Counted from the first letter of the stretch, positions 9,256-17,946 are shown. The stretch is DNA of 64,000 nucleotides from Candidatus Leptovillus affinis (GCA_016705235.1 JADIYP010000001.1:1364001-1428000), one strand, 5' to 3'. Numbers and translations are program-made. Notes: generated from the letters alone by a model not told the origin.

Positions 9256-9773
9256 TCAGTCTGTATGCTCGCTTTTGCCATTCATCAAAAATTCCATTGA
9301 GGAAGTGCCGCGCAGGCGGCGGCTGGAATGGTAGAGCAAAAGCCCGATCACGATCGACAGGGTTCCCACAAAAATCCCCCCAATTGCAGCGGACCGACAA
9401 ACGGCCGTGCAAACTTCGGGTCCACATGCGTGCCAATGCCAATTAAATCAGCAAATCCGGCTACATAAATAAACACCAGACCGGTCGCCGCCAGCCGCAC
9501 CCCAATATCCGCTTGCAGCGAGCGCGGCGCATTCGCTGCGTGCAGCGTGCGCAAGTAAAGAAACCCGGCGACCGTCAGGCAAGTGATGCCGAACAACAAC
9601 TGCATCATTTGCACCGCGCCAAACCCCGGCGTAAATTCTAGCCCTAACAGCTCGGCGCCTAAAGAAATCGTACAAAGCAATATGCCCAAAACAGCAAATG
9701 CAAGCGCGCTGCGCCGTTGTAAACGAACGGCTTTGCCATTGCCATTGCTACCTTGTTCTGTGTGCGTACCCAT
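9256..9773 (-). CDS. Small multi-pass membrane protein, frameshifted near its end
   Basis: A hydrophobic protein opening MGTHTEQGSNGNGKAVRLQR, with membrane spans at AFAVLGILLCTISLGAELLG, QLLFGITCLTVAGFLYL and GVRLAATGLVFIYVAGFADL. The straightforward frame ends shortly after GPLQLGGF. Adding one G to the G6 run (C6 near 9376 on the plus strand) opens IFVGTLSIVIGLLLYHSSRR, a fourth span, and a basic tail ending at 9256. I therefore give the longer extent. No family recognised. Confidence 0.6.
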
Positions 9774-9790
9774 GCTGTCTCCTTGAAAAT

Positions 9791-9823
9791 AGATTTGTCA
9801 AATCTTTAAGATTTGACAAATCT
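9791..9823. repeat. 33-nt perfect palindrome, family R1
   Basis: Identical to the copy at 537-569 and located just upstream of the small membrane protein gene. In both cases the hairpin lies within 20 nt of the start codon of a leftward gene, so a role in the 5' leader is conceivable. Confidence 0.9.
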
Positions 9824-9929
9824 CAACCTTTTTATTTATGGGGTTGAGCCTGCGCCCATGTCGTCTCCTATGAAACGGGAACGGGCCGCAGACGTTTTCG
9901 GCGCCCGTTCTGATGATTGTTGGGAATAG

Positions 9930-9960
9930 AAAACGCCGCGCTTATGAGCGCGGCGTTTTT
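9930..9960 (-). terminator. Terminator after tRNA-Pro, possibly bidirectional
   Basis: AACGCCGCGCT and AGCGCGGCGTT pair around a four-base loop. On the minus strand the stem is followed by TTTTC, and on the plus strand by TTTTTCTTTTTC. It lies 15 nt beyond the 3' end of tRNA-Pro. Confidence 0.8.
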
Positions 9961-9974
9961 CTTTTTCTAGCCAG

Positions 9975-10048
9975 TCGGGGCAGCGGGATTCGAACCCACG
10001 ACCTCTTCAACCCCATTGAAGCGCGCTACCAAGCTGCGCCATGCCCCG
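9975..10048 (-). tRNA. tRNA-Pro (anticodon GGG)
   Basis: Read on the minus strand, the acceptor arms CGGGGCA and TGCCCCG pair, with discriminator A. The anticodon arm CTTCA-ATGGGGT-TGAAG exposes GGG. The T-arm GTGGGTTCGAATCCCGC is canonical. Length 74 nt without an encoded CCA. Confidence 0.94.
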
Positions 10049-10105
10049 AATGCGGCGGCATTATAACAAAAATGATCCTGCCGTGCCAATTTTGCCTGAA
10101 CCGGC

Positions 10106-11100
10106 TTATGGGAGTGTGTTTGCATATTGCATGGCCAACAGGCTAATCATGCCCAGGGCGAAGTTGTAGCCCGAATGGACGAAAATGGAGACGGCCGTGC
10201 CATGTTTGCGCCGAATAAGCCCCAATACGATCCCGATGACAAACACCACCAGGGTCACAGGTGTCAGCCCATATTGCACATGGGCAAACGCAAACAGCAA
10301 GGCCGTAAATCCCAGCCCAAAGACGGGCTGGAGCGCGCCGCGGAACAGCAGTTCCTCGCCCAAACCAGTCGCCATGGCCAGAAGCAGCCATTCGCCAAAC
10401 GTGTCGATGTTACCCAGCAGTTCGCCGCTGATGTTTTCTACCAGCTTGGCCTGGGAGCTGTCCATCAGCGTCCATAGTGCGCCGCCCAGGGCTTGCAGCA
10501 CAACCAGCACCACGATCCAGCCAATGCCGGTGAGGAGCTGCTGCAAGGTAGGACGCGTCAGCCATGCCGCTGACGCGCATCTTGAGGCGTGCGGCGTATG
10601 TAAAGGCCAATGCCCAATACCGCCACCCCGACAAACAGAGCTTGCATGAGTAAAATATCGAAAATAGAGGCGGAAACGGCCGTGGCCGCCAACTCCTCCA
10701 GCCCGCCCTGCGTTAGTGAAAAAATGGTGTTCCCTACCAGGAACCCGCTTAACACCAACGCCAGCGTGTGCATCGGCAGATCGGCGTTGAGCGGCGCGAT
10801 TCGGCCAAGTCCCTGCCGCACGGGCCGCAAACTGACCAAGACCCCCCACAAGCCCATTCCCGTCAGCGTCCAGCCGGCGGCCGGCCAGTTCAGCGCCGGC
10901 AAGCTGCTGCCCTGCATCAAAGCCGACAGCAGGTCGGCCGGAAAGGCTAACAGCAGCGCGCCAATGAAGAAAATGGGGAGATTGATGAGGATCAGGAATA
11001 AATCAAAAAGTTTGTTTAGCTGTGGTTTTTGGGCCGCCGTCACAAAATTTGCGGCCAAAACCAGACCAAAAACAAACACCATACCGAGTACTAGAGTCAT
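10106..11100 (-). CDS. CPBP-family intramembrane metalloprotease, frameshifted
   Basis: A multi-pass membrane protein of about 330 aa once the frame is joined near 10562. The C-terminal half has the CPBP/CAAX protease glutamates in GLGEELLFRGALQP, and later conserved histidines in FAHVQYG and VHSGYNF. These together form the Rce1/CPBP metal site. The N-terminal half has further spans (TLVLGMVFVFGLVLAANFV and others). The ATG at 11100 begins the first span. The break is at CGGCATGGC before TGACGCG and needs one inserted base. It may cleave membrane peptides, but the substrate is unknown. Confidence 0.75.
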
Positions 11101-11312
11101 AAATTGTCCTAAAAAGTAATGTATTGAGCTAAACCCTTCGGGTTGACGCAGTTCCTTAGTGCTTTGGTATCTTCTCAATATTTCGCGGTGTCGTAGAGCG
11201 GCATGGCATTCCGCACGGTCGGATTAACAATCCGACCTACAAATGCCCCAACTTTTTTAGAAGATACGTGCTTTGTTACAAAAAATCATTTCAAGTTTTG
11301 TTCGTAGAATTT

Positions 11313-11370
11313 GTAGCCGCGGTATCCTTACCGCGCTCTGAGAAATGCGCGGTAAGGATACCGCGGCTAC
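11313..11370. repeat. Hairpin repeat, family R2
   Basis: GTAGCCGCGGTATCCTTACC is followed by a short loop with CTCTGAG and a near-perfect complementary arm. It lies in the 11101-11576 spacer, which holds R2, R4, a half R1 site and no gene. Confidence 0.88.
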
Positions 11371-11393
11371 GAGGCGTCAATTTGAAAAAAACT

Positions 11394-11516
11394 TGGGTTC
11401 TTCAGGAACTCAGGGGGTTGACAGATCCTGATGCGTGATACGTGATGCGTGACCAGAGAGGTTTTACGCATCACGTATCACGCATCAGACCAAACCCCAT
11501 GAAATTCCAAAGACCC
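11394..11516. repeat. Composite repeat, family R4
   Basis: It opens with GGGTTCTTCAGGAACTCAGG and ends CCAAAGACCC. The middle is a hairpin whose arms include GATGCGTGATACGTGATGCG and its complement around GACCAGAGAGG. Related copies with the same ends but different stem sequence are at 12253-12374 (inverted) and 17611-17696. Stable ends with a variable stem suggest a mobile or recombining element. Confidence 0.75.
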
Positions 11517-11535
11517 AAATAAGTTAGCGGTTTTT

Positions 11536-11550
11536 AGATTGGTCCAATCT
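11536..11550. repeat. Half-site of palindrome family R1
   Basis: AGATTGGTCCAATCT equals one arm of the 17816-17848 copy and is itself a short palindrome. It sits in the spacer downstream of the histidine phosphatase gene. Confidence 0.6.
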
Positions 11551-11576
11551 GCGCCACTTAATTTTTAAGCGGTTCC

Positions 11577-12182
11577 TTAAAACGTGCGTAATGCCGGGCT
11601 GAGATGGTCCCACATATTCAGGTGCAGCAGATGCCAGCGCCCTCGCTTCCATTCAATCAGGTTGATTCCGGTGTTATAAATCCAAAAGGAGACAACGTCG
11701 CTGCCGACTACCTGGCGCAGCATCGTGGAAATTAAGCCGCCATGGGAAAAGGCCATCACGGCGCCGCCGTGCGTTTCTGCGCCGGCTATTAGGGCAGCCA
11801 GTCCAGTCTGCGCTTGCGTTTTTAAGGCCGCATAATCGGCCGACGGCTGAAATGGCGCTGGCGGATCGAAAGGTGACAGTTGGTTTGGCAAATGGTCGGA
11901 AACGAGAAAAGTGGCCTCGGCCAGATTTTCGTCCGTGTGGATGGGGAGTTGGAGGGCGTTGGCGGTGTAGACGGCCGTTTCCTGCGCCCGCTGTAAAGGA
12001 CTGCTGTAAACAGCCCCTACTTCCACCCGCGTTTCCGGGTCAACCCTGTGCCCATTGGCCAGCCAGCCGGCCAGCTTCTGCGCCTGTTCATGTCCTAACG
12101 GCGTCAGCGGACTGTTCCAGTCCCCTTCCGTCCGTTCGATTTGCCAGCGTGATTGCCCGTGTCGGGCGAGATAAATTTTCAT
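11577..12182 (-). CDS. Histidine phosphatase (phosphoglycerate mutase-like) protein
   Basis: A 201-aa cytoplasmic protein of the histidine phosphatase superfamily. The catalytic LARHGQS is at residues 4-10, and the second conserved arginine/glutamate segment is YSSPLQRAQETA. The late histidine is in FSHGGLIS. Family members remove phosphate from small metabolites or act as cofactor-dependent mutases. Nothing here identifies the substrate. It is a single gene flanked by repeat-rich spacers. Confidence 0.85.
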   Translation of the reverse strand: MKIYLARHGQSRWQIERTEGDWNSPLTPLGHEQAQKLAGWLANGHRVDPETRVEVGAVYSSPLQRAQETAVYTANALQLPIHTDENLAEATFLVSDHLPNQLSPFDPPAPFQPSADYAALKTQAQTGLAALIAGAETHGGAVMAFSHGGLISTMLRQVVGSDVVSFWIYNTGINLIEWKRGRWHLLHLNMWDHLSPALRTF

Positions 12183-12252
12183 AATGCACTTTGCGCTGGT
12201 TGGTTGACCGATAGATTTTATTTTTACCGCAAGATCGCAAAGATTTTAAAAG

Positions 12253-12374
12253 CGGGTCTTTAGGATTTCGTGGGGTCGGGCGTGAAGCGTGATGCGTATT
12301 GCGTGAGGTCTCTCTGGTCACGCAACACGCTTCACGCATCATTGGGTGTCAACCCCCTGAAATCCCAAAGAACC
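12253..12374. repeat. Composite repeat, family R4 (inverted copy)
   Basis: The ends GGGTCTTTAGGATTTCGTGG and CCTGAAATCCCAAAGAACC are the reverse of the 11394-11516 and 17611-17696 elements. The inner stem pairs GTGAAGCGTGATGCG with CGCAACACGCTTCACGC across a TCTCTCTGGTCA loop. Confidence 0.75.
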
Positions 12375-12409
12375 TTAAAAGCTTGTAACTGTTCAGGTTT
12401 CTCCGGCAA

Positions 12410-12467
12410 GACCCCAAGGGTTTGTTACCCCAAAAGCCCAAATTCTCAGGAGCAACCCCTTGGGGTC
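12410..12467. repeat. Hairpin repeat, family R3 (inverted copy)
   Basis: GACCCCAAGGGTTT and its complement flank the segment AAGCCCAAATTCTCAGG. The flanks CTCCGGCAA and TGTATAAT match, in reverse, those of the tandem copies at 9012-9225. The 12183-12632 spacer otherwise holds only the R4 element and no gene. Confidence 0.88.
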
Positions 12468-12632
12468 TGTATAATTACAAAAGCTTTTCCTCTTTTGCGT
12501 CCTTTGCGGTGAGATAGGTTTTGTCAGTCAACCAGTTGCGCTGGAAGTATAGCTTAAAATTAACGAACTTCGCGGCGAATTCAGGTGGTTATTAGTTGCC
12601 ATTCACCTACAACATCCTTACAATCAGAACAT

Positions 12633-13931
12633 ATGGACGAGAATTTTCAGGCCAGACTGCGCCGTTTGGGCGTGACGAAGGGCGCGCGGAACTTAAAACC
12701 CGCGCCGCCGAAGCCGCCGCCGGTGGAACGGCCGTTACCGCCCACCGATTTTTACGAAGAAGGCTTCGATCCGCCCCAACCCATCGACACCCTCATCCCC
12801 GGCATCCACCGCCAAGAAACGGCCGAAGGAGCCTGCTACATCCTGGACAAGGTTTATCCGCTGGCCTACCGGCATGGGCAAGATACCCTGCGCGATTTGC
12901 TCGATTTGTCGCCGGCGGATACGGCCGTTTTCACCAACGACCCCCGCCTTGCCAGTCTCGATTTCCGTGATTTCCTCTTTTTAGACACCGAAACCACTGG
13001 CCTGGCCGGCGCGGGCACGCTGGCATTTATGGTCGGCGCGGCTTTTTTTGAGACGGGGCCGTCGGGCGATGTGTTTGTGGTGCGCCAGTACTTTTTGCGC
13101 GATCATGGCGACGAACCGGCCATGCTGCTGCTGTTGGACGAGCTGCTGGCGGCCAAAGCGGGGTTGATTACGTTTAACGGCCGTTCCTTCGACGTCCCCC
13201 TGCTCGACAACCGCTACCTGATGAACCGGATGCCCACCGATTTGCGCCAGAAACCGCATATCGACCTCCTGCCGCCTTCGCGCCGCCTGTGGCGGCAACG
13301 GCTCGAATCTTGCGCCTTAGGCAGTCTGGAGCAATCCTTGCTGGGTTTACGGCGCACGCAGGACGACGTGCCCGGCTGGCTCATTCCCACCCTCTACACC
13401 AACTACCTGCGCAGCGGCGACGCCCGCGAACTGCGCCGCGTTTTTTACCACAACCAGATCGACATGGTGTCGATGGTTACGCTGACCGGCCGGGTGGTGC
13501 GCCAGTTTGCCCAGGCCAGCGCTGCCGACCACCCCATCGACCTCTATAGCCTGGGCCGTTGGCAGGCCGCCCTGGGCCAGCCAGACGCCGCCGAGCAAAC
13601 GCTGCGCTGGGCCTTGGCCGGGGATTTGTCGCTCGATTTATACCATCGCACGCTGTACGAGTTGGGTGGGCTGCTGAAAAAAAACGGCCGTCGCGCCGAA
13701 GCCGTGCCCTGCTGGCAGCAAATCGCCGCCACCACCTACGACGACGTATCCGCCCATGTGGAGTTGGCGATGCATTATGAGTGGCAGGAGGTGGATGTGG
13801 CCACGGCCGTGCGCTGGACCGAACAGGCGCTCGCCCTCTGCCAGAGCTGGTCGCCCGCCCGCGCCCAACTCGTCCAACCCGAATTGGAACACCGCCTGGC
13901 GCGGTTGCAGGCCAAGTTGTCGCCCCCGTGA
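12633..13931 (+). CDS. YprB-like RNase H-fold exonuclease with TPR tail
   Basis: About 432 aa. The domain from about residue 110 contains FLFLDTETTGLAGAGTLAFM, with the first two acidic catalytic residues of the DnaQ/RNase H fold. TFNGRSFDVPLLDNR and a later NQIDMVSMVTL carry the remaining ones, matching COG3359 (YprB). The C-terminal third (QAALGQPDAAEQTLRWAL onward) is made of TPR-like helices. The ATG at 12633 is chosen over an upstream one at 12585 because it begins the compositionally normal part. It is expected to be a nucleic-acid 3'-5' exonuclease. Confidence 0.8.
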   Translation: MDENFQARLRRLGVTKGARNLKPAPPKPPPVERPLPPTDFYEEGFDPPQPIDTLIPGIHRQETAEGACYILDKVYPLAYRHGQDTLRDLLDLSPADTAVFTNDPRLASLDFRDFLFLDTETTGLAGAGTLAFMVGAAFFETGPSGDVFVVRQYFLRDHGDEPAMLLLLDELLAAKAGLITFNGRSFDVPLLDNRYLMNRMPTDLRQKPHIDLLPPSRRLWRQRLESCALGSLEQSLLGLRRTQDDVPGWLIPTLYTNYLRSGDARELRRVFYHNQIDMVSMVTLTGRVVRQFAQASAADHPIDLYSLGRWQAALGQPDAAEQTLRWALAGDLSLDLYHRTLYELGGLLKKNGRRAEAVPCWQQIAATTYDDVSAHVELAMHYEWQEVDVATAVRWTEQALALCQSWSPARAQLVQPELEHRLARLQAKLSPP

Positions 13932-14093
13932 GAGATTGGCATTGCCTTATGCGATGATGTCGACCATGAAACCCAACGTGCAGATACCGACCGATTAAAT
14001 CTCAGACTTTTGTGATCGCCACCCCATTCGGGAGTTGTCATTGTTTGGCTCCGTTTTGCGCGAAGATTTTAGGGTTCTTTTCTCTAATCTCTC

Positions 14094-15838
14094 TCACCCC
14101 ATCACGACCAGCACCTGATGCACGCTGCCGGAGGGCTGGGGCGGGATGGGTCCATAAACAGATTCGCCGTTCAAGTGGATGGAGCGGACACCCTTCTCTA
14201 CGCCGGCGGGGTTTTGCACGGTGATGTGGAAGGTTGCGCCGCGCCATTGGCGCTGCACGGTAAAGCCGGGCCAGTCGGCGGGGATGCAGGGATTCACCAC
14301 CAGGCCGTCGAAGCTGAGCTGGATGCCGAGGACGTGGCGGGTAACGGCCGTATAAAACCATCCCCCACTGCCCGTCAGCCAGGGATGACGGGCCTGGCCG
14401 TGGCGCGTATGGTCGCGCCCCATGATGAACTGGCAGTAGGCGTACGGCTCAGCTTCGCGGATTTCGATATGGTCGTTTTGATTATAGGGCAGCAGGGCGT
14501 CGTAATACTTCATGGCGCGACGGCCGTTGCCCAGCATACATTCCGCAATCACCGCCCAGGGGTTGGGGTGGCTGAAGATGGCCGCATTTTCCTTCACGCC
14601 GGGGTAGACCCGCGTCACGTAGCCGATGTCGTCGTTGGGCGTGGTGTAGGCAGGCCAGAGCAGGTGCAGGCCGTAAGGCGAGTAGAGGTGTTCGTCCACG
14701 GCATCCAGGCAGGCGGCCGCCCGTTCGGGCGCGGCCACGCCGGACAGCACCGCCCAGCTTTGGGCGTTGAGGAACAATTTGCCCTCGGCGCTGGCGCGGA
14801 AGCCGAGGCCGGTGCGCCCGCCCACTTCGATGAAGGAGGCAAAGCGCGACCAGGTGACGCAGGTTTCGGCTTGATACAGGTTCCAGGTGTTGACCATGGT
14901 GTCCAGCCCGTCGTGGGGGGTGTGGCACTGGAAGGTGGCCCGTTTGGCGGCCCAGTAAGATTGGAGGGCGGCGAGGGATTGGGAAACGGCCGTTCCCTCC
15001 CCATACTTCGCCCGAATCCGCCGCGCCTCGGCGTCTGGCCCATTGCCCAGCATAAACACCAGCCGCGCTTCCTCGCCGGCGGCCAGTTCCAGCCGCTTGT
15101 GCAGCGCGCCGCAGTGGTTGCCCGTCAATTGGGCGCTGCGGCTGCCCGCGCCGCGTTCCACCGCCAGCGGGTTGCTCTCCGTGCGGTACGGGCCGATGAA
15201 GCTGTCGCGCAGTCGTAGCTGTCCGGGGCGAAATTGGCCGTCATGAAGCGGAAGGTGTCGGGTTCATAGAAGAAGTCGTACTCAATGACGCCATCGCGGT
15301 AGCTGGAGCCGCTGGCGTAGAGGCTCATCTGGAAGTTCTGGTTGTCGATGGCGACGTGGCCGTAGGAGAACTCGACGTAGGAAAAGACGCTCAGGCGGCG
15401 CGGGCGGCCGGATTTGTTGCCCACGACCACGTCCCATAATTCCACATCGTCGCCCAGAGGGATGAAAAGGGTTTGCGCGGCGGCGATGCCCTGGTAGTCG
15501 CAGCTAAACTTGCTGTAAGACAGGCCGTGGCGCGTTTCATATTTAGCCTGGGTGAAATCTTTGCCCACCGGCTGCCAGGAGATGGACCAGTATTCGCCGG
15601 TGTCGTCGTCGCGCAGGTAGATATAGTGGCCGGGTCGATCCAGGGGCACGCCGTTGGGCCGGAAGCGGGTCAGACGGCCGTCTTCCGCCGATTTGTAGAA
15701 CGTGTAGCCGCCCGCGTTGTGCGAGATCACTGTACACAGGTTTTCTACGCCCAAATAATTGGTCCACGATACCGGCACGTCGGGCCGGGTGATGACGTAT
15801 TCATGATGGTCGTTGTCAAAATAGCCGTATTGCATCAT
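14094..15838 (-). pseudogene. GH94 cellobiose/chitobiose phosphorylase-like gene, core deleted and frameshifted
   Basis: The N-terminus YGYFDNDHHEYVITRPDVPV and the C-terminus (CIPADWPGFTVQRQWRG) are typical of GH94, which phosphorolyses beta-linked disaccharides. The combined length is about 580 aa, where the family has about 800. Translation passes from RTGLGFR directly to ASAEGKLFLNAQSWAVLSG. In GH94 about 200 residues normally lie between these segments, including the GDWNDG motif with the catalytic aspartate. That motif is absent. A frame break near 15210 also separates the halves. The gene is therefore very likely dead, or this stretch was collapsed in assembly. The ROK regulator upstream was probably its partner. 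Confidence 0.8.
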
Positions 15839-15859
15839 TCACTTCCCAAATTAAGAGAT

Positions 15860-16324
15860 TTAACCGGGAGGGCGCGGAGGGGAGGGTGGAGGGCTTGCAG
15901 CGAGCGTCGGAACAGTTGCTACGTGCTGCGGAACCGTTCCCACGTGCTGCGGAACCGCTGCTACGTGCTGCGGAACCGTTGCTACGTGCTGCGGAACCGT
16001 TCCTACCTGCTGCGGAACCGTTCCTACCTGCTGCGGAACCGTTCCTACCTGCTGCGGAACCGTTCCTACCTGCTGCGGAACCGTTCCTACCGCTGCGGAA
16101 CCGTTCCTACCCCTGCGGGTCCCCGCTGCGGAACCATTCCTACCCGCATCAGTATCATTTCTCCAATCCTTAGTCTCCAGTATCTCACGCGCCAAAAGTA
16201 CCGCGCCCCACGTGCCCGGATTGTACCCGGCGGGCAGCATAATTTTATCCTCGTTTAGCAGTTCTGGGAGCAAAGCCGACTGCGCCCGTAGACCGGCCAG
16301 GGCGGCCAGGAGGGGGGTGTTCAT
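15860..16324 (-). CDS. Short ORF with VGTVPQQ repeats, possible sugar-kinase-like fragment
   Basis: The start overlaps the stop of the ROK gene as ATGA. The first 55 residues (MNTPLLAALAGLRAQSALLP, then NPGTWGAVLLAREIL) vaguely resemble the C-terminal end of ROK-type kinases. That similarity is weak. The remainder translates the 21-bp minisatellite as VGTVPQQ or VATVPQH units and ends in Pro-rich sequence. It may be the remnant of a larger gene invaded by the repeat. I do not assign a function. Confidence 0.35.
   Translation of the reverse strand: MNTPLLAALAGLRAQSALLPELLNEDKIMLPAGYNPGTWGAVLLAREILETKDWRNDTDAGRNGSAAGTRRGRNGSAAVGTVPQQVGTVPQQVGTVPQQVGTVPQQVGTVPQHVATVPQHVAAVPQHVGTVPQHVATVPTLAASPPPSPPRPPG
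15906..16147. repeat. 21-bp minisatellite, about eleven units
   Basis: The consensus unit is GCGGAACCGTTCCTACCTGCT. Units near the left end read CGTGCT, and four central units are identical. The right end has a 20-nt unit and a truncated one, so it breaks frame there. A 21-nt period keeps all frames open: VGTVPQQ leftward, and LRNRSYL or AAEPFLP rightward. The four identical central units point to recent slippage or unequal exchange. Confidence 0.92.
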
Positions 16325-17478
16325 GAGATGATGCCCAGTTCCTCGTTCAAAATCATGGCCGAGCAGCCGAGAATGACGATGTCGCTGCCCAGGGCAGCAA
16401 AGCTGATTTGCGTGTCGGCGGCCAGGGTGGGCATGACGTGCTGCCGGGCGGCGGCGGTGACGGCTTGCAGATAGGGCTGGCCCAGCGCCACAACCGGTCC
16501 GGCCAGGACGATGTGGCGCACGTTGAGGCTGCCAATTAGCCCGGCGATGGCTTGACCAAGGGCGTGGGCGGCGTGATGGACGATGGCGGTGACGGCCGTT
16601 TCTCCCTGAGCATAAGCTGCGGCTACATCTTCCCAGGTGAGGTCGGGTTGGGCGGCGGCTTCCTGGGCCTGGCGCAAGATGGCGGCGGCGCTGGCGACAG
16701 TTTCCAGGCAGCCGGTGTTGCCGCAGGTGCAGAGACGGCCGTTTGGCCGGCCATCCACCGCCACATGACCGATTTCACCGGCGCTCAGGCCATCGCCATA
16801 AAACGGCAGGCCGTGCAGCACGATGCCGGCGCCCACGCCGCGCCCGATTTTGATGACGATGAGGTGACGGCTGTCGCGGGTGGTTCCGAAGGTGTATTCG
16901 GCCAGGGCGGCCATGTGGCTGTCGTTGGCCAGGTAGATGGGCAGGTTGTAGCGGGCGGTCAGGAGTTCAGCCAGGGGGAGATCAACCCAATTGAGGTTAA
17001 CGGCGTGGCGGATGATGCCTTTTGGGGCGTCGACCAGGCCGGGTGTGCCGATGCTGATGCCCAGGAGGGGGGTGGTGGAAACGGCCGTGAGCTGATCCAG
17101 CAGGGTGTACACCAACGTCAGGGCGGCCTCGGCTTGTTGGTGATTGACGGGAAGGGCGCGGTGATGGCGGATTTCGCCCCTGAGATTGATGAGCGCGCCT
17201 CGGAATTCCTGGCTGCCCAGGTCCACAGCCAGCAGGTGATAGCTGTCTTCAGCTACGCGCAGCAGGGTGGGGCGTTTGCCTCCGGCCGATGGCCCCTGAC
17301 CCGTCTCGATGACAAACTGGCTGTCCATGAGATTGGTCACGATGGCGGAGACGGTGGGGCGGGTGAGGCGGGTGGCGCGGGCGATGTCGGCGCGGCTGAT
17401 TTCGCCCGCGTCGTAGATGGTTTTGAGTACGAGGCGGGTGTTGTGGTCTTTGCTTTGCTGGCGGGTGGCTTTTTTCAT
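16321..17478 (-). CDS. ROK-family transcriptional regulator
   Basis: 385 aa. An N-terminal winged helix (residues about 10-70, ISRADIARATRLTRPTVSAI) is followed by an ASKHA sugar-binding domain. The ROK zinc signature is intact in GHVAVDGRPNGRLCTCGNTG followed by CLE. DLGSQEFRGALINL is the phosphate loop and GISIGTPGLVD the second motif. Such NagC/Mlc/XylR-like proteins repress sugar operons until a sugar binds. The degraded GH94 gene lies downstream on the same strand and is the likely former target. The dyad at 17498-17518 just upstream could be an autoregulatory site. Confidence 0.9.
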   Translation of the reverse strand: MKKATRQQSKDHNTRLVLKTIYDAGEISRADIARATRLTRPTVSAIVTNLMDSQFVIETGQGPSAGGKRPTLLRVAEDSYHLLAVDLGSQEFRGALINLRGEIRHHRALPVNHQQAEAALTLVYTLLDQLTAVSTTPLLGISIGTPGLVDAPKGIIRHAVNLNWVDLPLAELLTARYNLPIYLANDSHMAALAEYTFGTTRDSRHLIVIKIGRGVGAGIVLHGLPFYGDGLSAGEIGHVAVDGRPNGRLCTCGNTGCLETVASAAAILRQAQEAAAQPDLTWEDVAAAYAQGETAVTAIVHHAAHALGQAIAGLIGSLNVRHIVLAGPVVALGQPYLQAVTAAARQHVMPTLAADTQISFAALGSDIVILGCSAMILNEELGIIS

Positions 17479-17497
17479 GGCTGGTTCCTTGAAGAAA

Positions 17498-17518
17498 TGT
17501 AAGTAAAGTGACCTTACA
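17498..17518. promoter_or_regulatory. Candidate ROK operator
   Basis: TGTAAG, nine bases, CTTACA lies 20 nt upstream of the ROK start codon. Further TTTGTAAGTAA and TTGTAAGTAA sequences occur at about 17595 and 17792. Position and symmetry suggest a regulator site. The protein that binds is inferred. Confidence 0.4.
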
Positions 17519-17610
17519 AAGCGAGTGTAGTCAGGAGGGAGAAGATTGTCAATGGTGATGTCTTGCAGAACAAATCAAACCAATAACATGATCCTTTGTA
17601 AGTAAGTTTG

Positions 17611-17696
17611 GTTCTTCAGGAATTCAGGGACCGAGCGGGTTGCGTGACCAGAGACCTCCGCAACCCTTCACGCCACCCCACGAATCCTAAAGACCC
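17611..17696. repeat. Composite repeat, family R4 (short copy)
   Basis: The ends GTTCTTCAGGAATTCAGGGA and GAATCCTAAAGACC match the other R4 copies. The stem is reduced to GGGTTGCGTGACCAGAGACC and CCGCAACCC. The 17479-18009 spacer also contains a half R2 copy (17741-17767), an R1 copy and the metG terminator, and no gene. Confidence 0.7.
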
Positions 17697-17815
17697 GTAA
17701 GTTTTTGAAATTTACGCCTCGTAGCCTCGTAGTGTTTCCCAGAGCGCGGTAAGGATACCGCGGCTACAAAGTAACAAAGCAATAGGGTTCGCTTGTAAGT
17801 AACTTTGGGATTTCC

Positions 17816-17848
17816 AGATTGGTCCAATCTTCAAGATTGGACCAATCT
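17816..17848. repeat. 33-nt palindrome, family R1 variant
   Basis: The arms AGATTGGTCCAATCTT and AAGATTGGACCAATCT differ from the 537-569 copy at matched positions in both arms (TT to GG and AA to CC), so pairing is conserved although the sequence is not. Confidence 0.88.
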
Positions 17849-17946
17849 CTCAAGTTAATACCATAGCCATAGGTGCGGCGTGGGTCTGGGCAAAGGTATT
17901 GGGCTGTCTGTAGGCTGGGGATGCTGCGCGCAGCGCAGCATGACGT

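Noticed and set aside
9125..9334. Small rightward frame in the R3 array
   Set aside because: It only translates the tandem hairpins and the end of a convergent gene.
15906..16147. Possible CRISPR array at the 21-bp repeat
   Set aside because: Units abut directly with no spacers.
15473..16258. Long rightward reading frame over the minisatellite (LRNRSYL repeats)
   Set aside because: It is open only because the 21-bp period keeps every frame open. The upstream part is antisense to the conserved GH94 gene.
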